From Magnaporthiopsis rhizophila (lineage: Eukaryota; Ascomycota; Sordariomycetes; Magnaporthales; Magnaporthaceae): a stretch of DNA of 64,000 nt. Position numbers and translations under genes: made by a program. Positions 36,282-47,847 of this stretch are shown here, one piece after another. The stretch lies in contig PYSS01000016.1 of the NCBI GenBank assembly GCA_003049465.1, positions 248,001 to 312,000 of the forward strand, read 5' to 3'. Position 1 is the stretch's first letter. The number at the start of each line of letters is the position of its first letter. The notes under the pieces were generated by a model. The model saw only the letters and a program-made list of their open reading frames with translations, did no database searches and had not been told where the DNA came from.

Positions 36282-38702
36282 ATGGCCTCGATATGGAACC
36301 CGGAGGAAGTCCTCGGTCTGCATCCCGAGGATGACGAGTCTCGAAGCGTCTGGCGCTGTGCCGCCCGCGTGCCCAAAGTCGCACCGGACGGCAGCGCCAT
36401 GGAGGGTGATGCAACACAGCGCTGCCAGCGCCCGATCCGGCCTTGCGAGCACCATACGATCCGCCGGCTGCTTGCAGACATGTCGCAACAGCTGCCGGAC
36501 CAGGTCGATCACAACCTGCTGCTGCACCTCGCCCGGGCTTGCCTGTGCGTCGACGGCACGCCGGAGCCCCATCGTGGCAGGCACGAGGCCAGCGTCATAT
36601 ACGAATGGACCGGACTGATGTGCAACGAAGCGTGGAGGCTGCGCGAGCCCACCCCGAGCGACCTTTTCACGAGGGACCCATTCAAGGTCGAGTCTTCGGT
36701 CTCCTCCACCAGCGGCCAGATCGCCCCATCGTCATCAGCAGCATCCAAGGCGGAGGAGCAGCAGGCATGGGACGACGAAATGGACTTGTTGTCCCCGCGC
36801 TCCGTGGCCCGGCGGGTTGTGTCGGCGCGCACGCGGCTGCAGTCCGTCTCGGCATCCACCATCTCCCAGCGCCGAGGTGGCGGTAACAGTCCGCCTGCGC
36901 TGTCGTCGCCGCCGTCAGCCCGCATGCCTACCGCCCTCACCACGGCCGCGCTGACGATGTCGACGGCACACAACAGCGCCCATCACCCCCGCGCGCCGCC
37001 CTCGCCGCCAGACAGCGCCACCTTCGTGGAAGAGAGGATGCCCGGCTCGACTGGCATGTCGGCCTTTCCGAATCTACCCATCTACCATCCTGTTCCCCTG
37101 TCGTTTGGCACCACCACCGGCTCGACCGTCTCGTCTTCCACCTCCGCCCTGTCTATACCGGCTCGTCCTTCGGTCGTCTCCCCACCCCTCCCCACGGGCA
37201 CGACCATGCAAACCAGCAGCAGCACCTCCTCAAACCAGCCGTCCGTAGACTCCACCTCCACCATCAACGCCGCAGACGACGAGGAGGGTGAGGATGAGGA
37301 AGAGGTACCGGACACGCCCTACGGCGGGACCGTCTTCGAGGCTACGTCGTCGACGTCGGCATCGCCAACCACAGCAACAACCGCCTTCGCCACTGTCCCT
37401 GCGTCCTTCACTACTACTACCAACGGCACCGTCCCGCCGCCGCTGCCCACGGCCACGACGATCATGAGCCAGGGCAGCGGCGTGGGCAGCAATTGCAGCA
37501 GCGTCATCAGCAGCACCGGCAATAGCAGCGTGGCCCGCGCCGACGACACCAACATGGACTGCGCCATAATGTCGATGCCGCCGCGCGCCTCGGTCGCGGC
37601 TGCAGAGGTCGCAGCGCGGCACCAGAGGCGACAGCAGCGGCAGCAGCAGCGACGAAAGGGCATTGTCCTGCCGCAGCCGCCTCCTCTGAGCCAGATCGTC
37701 GACGCGCGGGGCCGCCAGCCGTCGAGCAGCGGTTCCGATCATCTCAGTCTCAGGCGGGTCTCGCTGTCCAACATCCGGCAGCGCGCCGAGCTCGAAAACG
37801 GCAGCGGCAGCAGCAGGGCTACTAGCGCCGCCGCCAAGGCGATGAGCGTCGGTCCCGGCGACTCGGTATCTGTCCGGCATCTGCAGCACTCTCCTGCACC
37901 CCATCCTCAACAACAGCAACACCAGCAGCAGCAGGAGGAGGAGTTCCCGCCCACGTCGGCCGTTGGAATGTTGTTTTCGTCGCCCCTGTCGACAGCAGCT
38001 GCAGACGCCACGACTGCCGCACCGCCCGCGGAGGGCACAGACGCAGAGGAAGCGACGTCGCTGGCGGACCAGCTGCGCGAGTGCGCCGAGGTGCTCCGCG
38101 GCGCCCGGGCCGCGTGCGTCGAGGACCTGAACGCGGCGCGGTCCGAGCTGGCCGCCGTCCGGGCCGAGGTGGCTGCAGTGCGCGCCGAGCTCGTCGAGGC
38201 GCGCAGGGCCGTCGCTGCTCCTGCCGCCGCTGCTACTACAAATACCTATTCACATCCAGGCGACCATGGCGGCGTGGACGCGGTCTCGGGGCCGGCGGCA
38301 GTGCCACCGTCGTCGTCCCCGCTGCGCTGCGCCTCAGCCTCTGCCGCTGCTAGTGTCATCCCGCGCCTGCTCCTCCTCCCGCTCGTCATTGTCGTCTGGG
38401 TCGCCAAGGCGCTCATGCACAGGCTGAGGGTCTACGGTGGTAGCAGTAACAGCAGCTCGTCGCTCCCGCTTCTCCCTCACTCCCCGCCCGTGTCCATGGC
38501 GAGGACCGCCGTGAGGTGCGCGCTGGCGGCCGTGGCCGGGCCCGTGGCGCGGCTTGCGGACCTGGCGGCGACGGCGTATGGGCAGCGCGCGGGCGCTGGC
38601 GAGGAGGGCGGCATGGTGGCGGTGGCCATGGAGCCGCTGCGGCGCCGGCCTGGGGATGGGGAGGTGGTCCGGGGAAAGGATTCGGTTGGGAAGATGGTGT
38701 AA
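36282..38702 (+). CDS. Unrecognised low-complexity protein with one membrane segment
   Basis: A single long frame of 806 residues starts at an ATG in good context (GCACCATGGCC). Residues ~20-120 are the only folded-looking part: Cys/His-containing WRCAARVPK...TQRCQRPI...CEHHTIRRLL, then a helical segment with HLARACLC and YEWTGLMCNEAW. The paired RC-x-x motif distantly recalls the Cys-rich N-terminal tag of some fungal nuclease-like proteins, but no nuclease domain follows. Residues ~130-590 are Ser/Thr/Pro-rich and disordered with short poly-Gln/poly-Ser runs. An Ala/Glu/Arg coiled coil follows (~592-645, AAVRAEVAAVRAELVEARRAV), then a hydrophobic helix (~694-712, LLLLPLVIVVWVAKAL). The layout suggests a tail-anchored-like membrane protein; function unknown. 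An intron hidden in the low-complexity part cannot be excluded. Confidence 0.65.
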   Translation: MASIWNPEEVLGLHPEDDESRSVWRCAARVPKVAPDGSAMEGDATQRCQRPIRPCEHHTIRRLLADMSQQLPDQVDHNLLLHLARACLCVDGTPEPHRGRHEASVIYEWTGLMCNEAWRLREPTPSDLFTRDPFKVESSVSSTSGQIAPSSSAASKAEEQQAWDDEMDLLSPRSVARRVVSARTRLQSVSASTISQRRGGGNSPPALSSPPSARMPTALTTAALTMSTAHNSAHHPRAPPSPPDSATFVEERMPGSTGMSAFPNLPIYHPVPLSFGTTTGSTVSSSTSALSIPARPSVVSPPLPTGTTMQTSSSTSSNQPSVDSTSTINAADDEEGEDEEEVPDTPYGGTVFEATSSTSASPTTATTAFATVPASFTTTTNGTVPPPLPTATTIMSQGSGVGSNCSSVISSTGNSSVARADDTNMDCAIMSMPPRASVAAAEVAARHQRRQQRQQQRRKGIVLPQPPPLSQIVDARGRQPSSSGSDHLSLRRVSLSNIRQRAELENGSGSSRATSAAAKAMSVGPGDSVSVRHLQHSPAPHPQQQQHQQQQEEEFPPTSAVGMLFSSPLSTAAADATTAAPPAEGTDAEEATSLADQLRECAEVLRGARAACVEDLNAARSELAAVRAEVAAVRAELVEARRAVAAPAAAATTNTYSHPGDHGGVDAVSGPAAVPPSSSPLRCASASAAASVIPRLLLLPLVIVVWVAKALMHRLRVYGGSSNSSSSLPLLPHSPPVSMARTAVRCALAAVAGPVARLADLAATAYGQRAGAGEEGGMVAVAMEPLRRRPGDGEVVRGKDSVGKMV

Positions 38703-39421
38703 AGAGATAGATTGTTGTCATGTTAGCAAGCGTTCATTTTCTTTCCTTGGGCGTTATTTATGTCTTTGGTGGTTTTTTTTTCTTTATATAGAAGCCTAGA
38801 GCTACAGAATATGCCGATGCGCTATTTCAACTATTTTGATCTTATCTACCTATTTGCTCTCTCTCTCTGCTTCACGTGGGTAATGCTAGTGAGGAGGTTC
38901 TGTGGCGAGCTCGACAGGCATTCGGCATTATAGTGTGAATCTTCACTCTCGCCGCGGATCACATTGTTTCCTTGGTCGAGAGGAGAACCTCTTACCACTT
39001 GTTGCGTGTTTGTAGGTTTCTACCTAATCCAGGATACGCAACTTCCTATTCAAACCCTCACGCAATGCGTCCTTTTTTATCTCCTCTCTCCGCCCTTTCC
39101 ACCATTTCTCGGTGCTCGATTAGATGTTGGCCTCCATCTGCATCGATCCTGGAGCCCACAACCAAAATCAGATTAACAACAGCGGGCCCCCACACCCGGG
39201 ATCAGACGAGCCAAGCCCATTGACAGCGGTCTCCTGGGCTTGCCCAGCAAACACGTTCGCACTCTTGGGAACGATAAACTGAAAGCAGCGACTGGCTTCG
39301 GGGAAAAACCGGGCGGGGCGTCATCCCGGCTTTTCTCCCCAAGGCAAAGATGCGCAAGCCTACATACAAATTCCCGAACCCTATAGCGATCGGCAAGCCC
39401 ATAAACGGACGCCGGGCCGAC

Positions 39422-39422
<1 letters not shown>

Positions 39423-39468
<46 letters not shown>

Positions 39469-39469
39469 N

Positions 39470-39513
<44 letters not shown>
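39423..39513. repeat. Poly(A) tract of 91 nt with one undetermined base
   Basis: A run of A is interrupted only by an N at 39469. Its length and the N suggest an unresolved homopolymer or an assembly join. The true length is not known from this sequence. Confidence 0.9.
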
Positions 39514-39514
<1 letters not shown>

Positions 39515-42500
39515 AAGTCCATGGATCTGCGTTGGCGCAAAGCTAGGTAGAGATCTTGATTCTGCCGCGGTCGCTGCCGTGTTCTTCTCCCATCCACCCC
39601 CACTTGCTATGTACCTAAGGTAATCACAGGCGATAAAGGATCTGCTGTCAAACAAACCAAGCAAGAAACAACAAAAGGTGGATGGGAATTTCCACACAGG
39701 CATACAGATTTTCCCATATTGCGACCGACACGTAGCCCCGGCCGGCGCCACCTCTCGCGTGTCCATCCCCTTGCGTCATTCGGCTTGCTGTATGGAGCCA
39801 TCTGTTGTGCTACTGCAACATGAACTGACCGACCACGACAGCAGCGCAGAGGTGGGATAGCGGGGAGGCGGCTACAGCATCCGATAGTTTTCCTGTCGTA
39901 CCGGTTGCACGGGAAGGTTTGCTCCGGACACCCACGATGGTTTTTTTTTTTTTCTTCTTCCATCCACCAGTCTCAGCCTCGGAAAAGAAACCAGCGGTCG
40001 CGCAAGTCCGTTGTGACATTAGGAGTGTGCACAGTTACACATAGCGCACCGCGCCGTTGGACTGAATCGGGCTAGGAGCCAGAGTCCGTTCGGAGGGCTG
40101 AGATGGGGGTCTGGCCAAGCCCGTGTTGGCCGTCAGCCGCTGTTCTTTCGTTCACCGCCCAAGACAACGCTAGGCGTTCCAATGACAGCGTCAGTGTGGT
40201 ATTGTGCCGGCGCCCGCAGTAGCGCCAAGGACGGCTCGATGGAACAGACGAGCAAGTTTTGGAAGAAAAAAAAAAGTCCTCTCCCCTAGTGCCCGGCTCG
40301 AAAGCCACTGGCGATCCCGCCATTCATTTTTAGTCAGCGTCCACCTGCTGGGCTCGGGTTGAGACCAACGAAATCGCAGGACGCAGGTACGCACGATGCA
40401 GAAGGAGACGATCGGTCGGAATGGCGTCCCTTGGCTGCTTATTCTTAGAAAAGAAGAGGAAGGGAGAGCAGGGCTTGTCTGAAATGTGCAAATGACGGCA
40501 AAGCCCCCGGGCATTTCATCTCGAATGGAAAGTCAGGGGAGGCAGCAGAGAGGGTGGCCCACAACAGGGAGATTTGGGATGACGAAAGAATCTGACGACG
40601 GACATGGCCGCTCACACCCTTCCCAGCATGGGCGGCGTCGTTGAACCGTCCCGTCTCCGTCCTGTCATGTCACCCCAGTGAAGAGAGAGCAGTCACCCTG
40701 GAATCTGAGTATCTGCGTATGGGAAACAAGAGAAATTGAAACAGCCTCGGCCGGACTCACTGTTCTGCAGGAAGCGTGCGTGCAACGAGAGGAGGGGGGA
40801 GAGAAAGAGAAGAAGAAGAATCCTCCACCGCCTACGCATGCAGCATCACGCGTCAAGATCGGTGCGGTCTTTCACGTTCTAGACCTGCATCTTGCAAGCA
40901 TGGCGACGCCCTGCTTCCCAACGAGTGACCCGCTGCGCTATCGGTCGTGTCTCACTCTTGCCGCCCTTCTTGTTTTTTGTGGTTTTCGCAGCGCTATGTT
41001 TTGCACAAGCAGGAATCGGCGCCTGCTACAAAACTTGGCCAAGCCCAGGCCTGGGAGAGGAGTGTCAGCAGGCCACCTTGGATTTTTTCCCCCTCCTCCC
41101 CCGCGCCTTGAGGCATTTTTTTTTCTTTTCCTTATTTTTTTCTGAGCAGGCCTCGTCGTCATCCCGCCAGCCTTTCTCATCGGCTCGGCTGTTGTTTTGA
41201 GGACGACACGGCTCGTGGGTGAAAATGGACCCTGATTTTCAGGGAAACTTGCATTGGCCACCTCGAGGCGCATTGGACCCCGCGGCCCACCATCTGGCGT
41301 TCTGCATCCCTGAGGAGAAAGAAGAGCGACCGTGCTCTTTACCGTCACCGCCTGCTGGTTTTCTTGTGCCAACTTTCGGTTACTCTTGCGCGTGTGACCA
41401 AAGGAACCAACCGTTTTCTGTGGGGTCCGGGGACCCTAATGTGCTTGTTCCTAGACTGCCACGTTAATGGTTTGGAAAGACCATGATTTTGCTGTCTGGC
41501 TTGCATCTCGACTGCGTACCGCACCGTTGTGTTGACCAATCCGGTGCCCGGAAATAAATCAGGGTCTTAAAAAGGGGCATGTGTGGGATGGATGGACGGA
41601 TGCATAGTCCTCACGATCTCGTCAAATCTGCCTCTTCCCAATTACGGACATTCTCCTGTCAGCATGAAAAGATGGCAGACCAAGACGGCAGTAAGCCCAC
41701 TAAAGACTCCATCGAGGATCGGAAGCTGGACGGTTTCCTCGGCCCACTATGTTGTTTTGCCATGGCGTCCCTGGTAAAACAGCCGGCAGTGCTCGACAAT
41801 TCCTAATTGTCCCCAGACCGTTTCAGCTTTCCAACCGGGCAGGGCGCGGCGAACTGGTTCTTCCCAGCGATTTGGGCGCGAAACCCACGCAAAATCAAGG
41901 TGCTGGGTAACCCGGCGGGGATTTTTGCCTGCCTAATGACTGCCGTCCGAAAATGGAAGCTGCGGAACGGAGCGATACCACTGCTGGGCAATGACGTCAT
42001 GAAGCATAAGAAAGGAGAAAAAGGGCTTGACGCGCGAGTCAATCCCAATTGAACGGGGGGTCGTAAGCAGTAAGGCGGTACGGGTCCCCGACGCGTTGCT
42101 TGCATCACAAACTTTGTACCCCGTTACCATGGATCGGTTCTTGTGCGACGCAATGGCAAAGTCGCGGCGGGGCCGCAGGAGGGTGCATCGAGGATTATGA
42201 CGTTATGTGCCGGCCAGGTCGGGCGCCACCCGCTGTAAAGGACGAATCGAAAGTTGACGCACCGCCAGAAACTCCGAAAAAGATCCATTGAGAGGACGGG
42301 AGAGAAAGACAGCCCGAAAAAAAAGGGGACTCGTGTCAAAGCCGACTTGGGATTGAACTGGGAAAATGGCAGCCAACCATGGGGCACATTCTGACTGTCA
42401 CTGGATTTCTTGGAAGGGGCGCTCGGAAAAGATGGGTCAGCCAGAAGACGGAAAGAAACTTGGTTCCATTCCTCTGCATTTGCCCCTGCAACGACTTGCC

Positions 42501-42636
42501 TGCGAACGGCTCTCTGCCCATGTCATTCATGTGCAGCAGGCGGGCGGGCACACGATTGCCCATCGCATCGGCACCAACCGTCACAAACATGGTTTCCTTT
42601 TCCGACCAGGCACTGGGATGAAATGGCCTTCTTTCC

Positions 42637-42659
42637 TTTTTTTTTTTTTTTTTTTTTTT
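42637..42659. repeat. Poly(T) tract, 23 nt
   Basis: An uninterrupted run of T in the gene desert. Confidence 0.9.
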
Positions 42660-42925
42660 CTTTTTCTCCCATCCGGATGGAATGAGATTGTTGGCGGTCT
42701 GGACCCCGACCGGCCTTGACGCCAGAGCCTCCGTTTCGACCCCAAAACTCTCTTTCTGGGTGACCCCTGGAAAACCGATGACGCAGGGCATCCTCCGGTG
42801 TGACGACATGGCCGATACCACCTGCGTAAAATGTAATCAGCCGGAGGCGAAGTCAATTGGCCACCGAGGGGTGAGGTGTGACAAGTTGATACTTCCATTG
42901 CTCATTCATTCTTTGGATAGGAGCG

Positions 42926-42946
42926 AAAAAAAAAAAAAAAAAAAAA
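42926..42946. repeat. Poly(A) tract, 21 nt
   Basis: An uninterrupted run of A in the gene desert, about 270 bases from the preceding poly(T) and of opposite sense. Confidence 0.9.
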
Positions 42947-44124
42947 GGCAGACGGGTAGGCCAGACTCAAAAGTCAGCCCGACAGCGGGCGGGCTGTTGG
43001 CGTCTGCCTGGGCGTAGGCGCTGGCGGTGTATTTTTGGTGCGTGGGTGGAAGCGGAAGCTGGGGCTGATGGCTGATGACGGAAGCAAGTGTGCTGGGGGC
43101 AGGTACCTGGCTGGTCCCCTGCGACTAATGGCGCTTTTCGTGTGCTGGTGGCTGCTCTTTGGTTCGGTCACTCTGTGGTCATCGTTCCGCCTCTCCGTTT
43201 ACAGCCAAACATTACACGCGAGCCCCAGTATTTGCCCCTCCTGCCTCTGGTGCGCCTGGCAAATTGTCGCCGCCGCAGCACGCTCTCCCTTTCGCCTGCG
43301 TTTGCGCTGCCGATCCCTGCTATCCGTTTCCACCATGACTTTTTTTTTTTCTGGCCTTGGACTTGTCCCTCCATGTATCTCGTCTTTGTAGCAACCATCC
43401 ACCCAGCCGCCGTGTTTGTCCATTACTGTTGGTGATCTTCGCTCCCACGGGCCGCTCTGGAACCTCTCGCTACGACTCTCGAGCCTCTGGGATCGTCACT
43501 CGTGCAGCCGGATCATTTCCTTTCTGCACTGTCTCCCCACTCCCTCGGTTTTATCTCCCTTCTCTCCCTCCCTCCATCCCTCTCTCTTTTATTCCCAACC
43601 CAGACTGGGTTCAGAGCGCAGTGAGCCCTTCGGCTGTCGTTACAGGTTTAGGTGAGTTGAGTGAATAGGTGCCCTCTGCTCTGGTCGCGTCGTGCCGCAG
43701 ATACAAAAACATCGGCAGAAGCAGCGGTCTTGGCCCTGGCCCTTGTTCCCTCCACTGGGTGCCGCCAGTTTCGGACACCAGCAAAACGGGGATGCGCCTG
43801 CTTCGCCCTTCCAGCCTGGCCCTTGACAACTGACGACACTGTTGGAGGGAGACCCGCTTGGCTGCTCCACCCTGTCCCTAGAGGAGCTCTGCTGTGCCTT
43901 CGAACTTCGAGTCTCCTCCTCGACTCGAATAAAACAAGGTCCGCAGCCTGTCCACACTAGCAACCCTCGGCTTAGAAACCACCATATCTTTACCTTGGTC
44001 GCGTTGCCGCCGCCGCCAATACCACCCGCACTACCACATCATCACCACCGCGACCGCGGTCCGTCGCACGCTCCGTTTCTTCACCACCCACCGAGACTCG
44101 AAACCCGCTTCGGACTTGCCCACG

Positions 44125-44139
44125 ATGGCGGCCTCATGA
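44125..44139 (+). promoter_or_regulatory. uORF1 in the phosphatase leader (MAAS)
   Basis: A four-codon ORF, ATG GCG GCC TCA TGA, lies 94 bases upstream of the phosphatase start codon. The ATG context (CACGATGG) is good, so scanning ribosomes should use it if the leader includes it. Its stop overlaps the start of the next uORF in ATGA. Confidence 0.5.
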
Positions 44140-44183
44140 GCGCCCAGTATACGCGCTGGAAACGCTGCCGTGCTCGCCGTTGA
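44136..44183 (+). promoter_or_regulatory. uORF2 in the phosphatase leader (15 codons)
   Basis: It starts inside the ATGA that ends uORF1 and encodes a basic peptide, MSAQYTRWKRCRARR. It ends 35 bases before the phosphatase ATG. The tandem overlapping layout could allow termination-reinitiation control of the downstream gene, provided the transcript begins upstream. Confidence 0.45.
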
Positions 44184-44218
44184 GCCGCCCGCTGCCGCGA
44201 ACTGACGTCGTGCCTAGC

Positions 44219-47200
44219 ATGCCACCCGAACAGCCCCAGTCGAGGCTCGGTGACTGCACCACCACCCACTACGCCATGATGAAGACCTCGTCGAGACAGC
44301 CCTCGACGCCCTCCCAGGGCAGCGTCCCCTTTACTCACTCGGCCTCCCAGCCCTTCTTCGCGCACAAATCCACCACCCCGACAGCCTCATCGCCGCATTT
44401 CTCATGTTCGGTTGGCCAGCCATGCCCGCCCAAGCTGTCGCTCTCTGCCGCCGGCACGGGCCAGCGACTTGGCACCTCGCAGCAGCTCATGGCCGACATC
44501 ACCAACCGTTCGCCCAGCCCAAACTACTTTGGCCTCGTCGTTGAGCCGACGCACGACCCGCACGAATCGGGCAGGCTGCCCAGGGAAAACTGGAGCCCCG
44601 TTACGTCATCGGTTCGATCCTTCGCCGCCGCGATTCCCAAGCAGCTGCCGCTCGACGCGAACCCGGAGTTTGAGGCCTTCAAGAGGCAGGCCGACGCGAA
44701 TAGGGGCAAGTCGGGCTTCACTCTATCCTCGTCGCACTTTAATGTCGGCGGCGCCTCTTCGCCCGCGCCCATACGCCCGCGCCCTCCGAGATGGCACACC
44801 CACGAGAGCGACATGTCGCTGGACACGCCGGCCGCTCAGAGGCCCGCAGGCGCTGCTGCTGCCCCTCCGTTTACCACGTCGGCACAGCGGGTGCCCGCTT
44901 CGGTCCCGCCCGGAGGCGCAGTGGCTGGATCCCGCCAGCCGTCCATGGGCCGCATGGACGTCGATGCCGACGCTGCTAGTCTTCACGACTCGGCCTACGT
45001 GTCTGGGGATTCCAAGCGGAATTCCGAGGCTTCGCTCAACCTCCCGTCCCTCCTCAACATGCCGAGATATGAGTCTCCTGGTCAGTTTGAGTCGCCACCC
45101 GTGGACAAGCGCACATCCTTGTCGACGGTTGAAGACCGACACCCCCGCCTCTCGGTCACACAGGGCCGCCCAGATCCGCCCACTCCCGCTACGGGCAATA
45201 GGCTGGGCAGGGCCGACACACTTCCCGGGACTTCGTCAGACCCCTCATCGGACCCCTCGGCGCCCTCCATGATAAGTTCCCAGGAACTCAAGGACCTACT
45301 GCAGGGCCCAGGAGCCGACAGGATACTGCTGGTGGACATTCGCTCTCAACAGAAGTACGCTGCCTCGCGCATCCAGGGCGCCGTGAATCTCTGCATACCC
45401 ACGACGCTGCTCAAGCGGATCAGCTTCAATTTACAGAAGCTTCAGGACACCTTGCGGACGGACGCCGAGCAGAACAAGTTTGCCGACTGGCGCGAAACAA
45501 GCCACCTGGTTGTTTACCACGACACGGAGAAGAAAGACGACGCCGCTTGCCTTAACATGCTTAGGAAGTTTACTTCACAGAACTACAGGGGCAAGGCGTG
45601 CATTCTGCGGCGAGGCTTTGAAGGTTTCAGCCAGGCGTACCCACAGCTCATAGACCAATGCGCCCGCATAGAGAGGACCAGATCGTCAGCGGATCAGTCT
45701 GCGGGTGGTGCCGGCGGGGGATCGGACGACGGCGCAGTGGCCAGGGTGATTGGTGGCTTCACACTTCCGTCAGGCGACGACGTGGGCCCCAGCGCCTTCT
45801 TCAGCAATATCCGCCAGAACACAGAGCTCGTCAACGGGGTCGGACAGATGGACATCGCCATCCCGTCCGGGCTGGACCTGTCAGCGCTGCCCTCATGGCT
45901 CAACAAAGCCGCCGAGGAGAAAAACCACGGCAAGGCCGTGTCGGACATGTTCTTGAGCATAGAGAAGCGAGAACAGACCCGCATGCGCAGGGCCTACACG
46001 TCGGCCGCCGCTCAGCAACAGCTGTCAGTGAAGTCTACCGGGCCTAGCCCTCCCCCCGTCCAACTGTCGGGCATCGAGAAAGGCGCCAAGAACCGATACA
46101 GCAACATCCTGCCGTTTGAGCACACCCGCGTTCGGCTTAACGACAAGCACTCGGACGGGTGCGATTACATAAACGCGAGCCACATCACAAGCAGCAGGAG
46201 TCACAAGCGGTACATCTCCACCCAGGGCCCGCTGCCCGCAACCTTTGAGGTAAGCTTTTTGTTGTTTGCATGAGATGGGTCGCCGCGCGTGATAGTTTCG
46301 TTGACTAACAGCAACACTAGGATTTCTGGTCCATGATATGGGACCAAGACGTCCGCGTCATTGTCATGCTCACTGCTGAGCAGGAGGGAGGGCAGCTAAA
46401 GTGCCACCCTTACTGGCGTGGGAAGGAGTTTGGACCGATAAAGCTCATGTTGATCAGTGAAAAAAAGGTGTCCCTCGACATCGATAAGCACCGCGTCGGC
46501 TCTACCGCTCCAAACTCTCCAGCCAATCCTAAGCAGACCAGCCGGCATAACCGTCCGAACCCCAGCACACCTGGCCCACAGCCCACGCGGTCTCCGTCAT
46601 CGTTGGCGGCCGGGGGACGTCGTCGGTCTCACACAACGACCGACCCCTTCCGCCCCGACGTTCCTCGTCATGGCAGCGAAGGCACCACCGAAAAATCACA
46701 GCTCTTGCCCACCGCCGGTGACGTGTCCTTCGTCGTCGTCCGCAAATTCGCCCTGAGCCACTCGTCACATCCCTTTGACCCAATCCGGGAAATCACCCAC
46801 CTGCACTACCCGTCGTGGCCCGACTTTGGCGTCCCCACTCAGCCGAGCCACTTGCTCGCGCTCGTTGAGCTCGCCAACGTGATGCAGCGAGCCGCACTAC
46901 CACTTGACGTGCCGTCTGCTATTGCCGCGTCCACGGACAAGGAGAAGCTGCCGCAGCAGGACGGTAGTAGCGCTAGAGACCCTGTGCACGAGGTCTGGAA
47001 TGACGACCCGGTGAGCGAATCGCAGGCTCGCCCGATCCTGGTGCACTGCTCGGCCGGGTGCGGGCGCACCGGTACTTTCTGCACGATCGACACCGTGGTG
47101 GACATACTCAAGCGGCAGCGACAGAGGGCGGCGAAACAGGCCCAGCCGGCGACAGCCGCGCGGCGGGGGAGGGCTGCTAAGCGGCGCGAGATGGGTATCA

Positions 47201-47847
47201 AGCGGAAGCTAGAGCAGCGCGACTCGCAGGGTGATGTGTCCATGGCTAGCGCGGCGGGTGGACGGGCTTCGCCCTTTCACCACCACCACCACCACTACCA
47301 CCACCACCATCGAGCACCCGCTCCTGATGATGGCAGCGTCAGCCCTACGTCATCTCTTCAAGGCGCTATCGACGGCACCTCTTCCGGATTCCACTTCTCG
47401 TCGCCCCCTCCTCGGTTCCCTAGCCTCTCTCGCATTTCGGCGTCGAGGGAGGGGCGGGCTGGTAGCAACGGGGCGACCGGGAGCGGCAGCGACGAGGGGG
47501 GCTATGGCGGTGGGGCAGCGGCATCGTCTTACTCGTCGTCGTTGGCGCCAGACGAGCTGAGTAGACAACACTCGCCGACGGCTAGCAGCGACGCCTCGAC
47601 GGACGCGGGACTGGACGCGTCGTGGATGGACGACGATAGGGGCGACGTGTTGGACCTGATCGCGGCCACGGTCGAGGACTTCAGGGGCCAGCGGCTCAGC
47701 ATGGTGCAGACGCTCCGCCAGTTTGTGCTTTGCTACGAGACTGTTCTCGAGTGGATCGTGCGGATGCAGGAACGCACTGCTGCTGAAGGCGGCGAGACTG
47801 GCCGTCGTCGGCTGAGCTCACGGTCCAAGGCCGCGGGTCGGGAGTAA
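44219..47847 (+). CDS. Rhodanese-domain protein-tyrosine phosphatase (Pyp1/Pyp2-like)
   Basis: Exons 44219-46249 and 46321-47847 with a 71-nt intron (GTAAGC...ACTAG) give 1,185 residues. A disordered N-terminus precedes a rhodanese/Cdc25-like domain (~352-480: LLVDIRSQQKYAASRIQGAVN; its active-site position reads CILRRGFEGF, without a CX5R loop, so it is probably non-catalytic). The PTP domain starts near 622 with KNRYSNILPFEHTRV, then DYINASHI, the WPD loop (SWPDFGVP, ~842) and the signature HCSAGCGRTG (~918). All PTP catalytic residues are present. The domain carries two insertions: a Ser/Pro-rich one after LISEKK, and ~195 residues with a His run and polybasic patches between the signature and the last helices (MVQTLRQFVLCYETVLEWI, ~1135). 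The combination matches S. pombe Pyp1/Pyp2, which dephosphorylate the stress MAPK Sty1. A MAPK substrate is inferred. Confidence 0.92.

Larger units (their letters stand above)
38703..44218. other. 5.5-kb gene desert before the phosphatase gene
   Basis: No gene with family resemblance was found on either strand. It contains several homopolymer tracts, the largest with an undetermined base, and a pyrimidine-rich right end (43400-44218) that probably includes the promoter and leader of the phosphatase gene. Open frames here are short and random in composition. Confidence 0.5.

Noticed and set aside
44125..44183. The two small leader ORFs as part of the phosphatase protein
   Set aside because: Both end in stops before the main ATG and no splice sites join them in frame.
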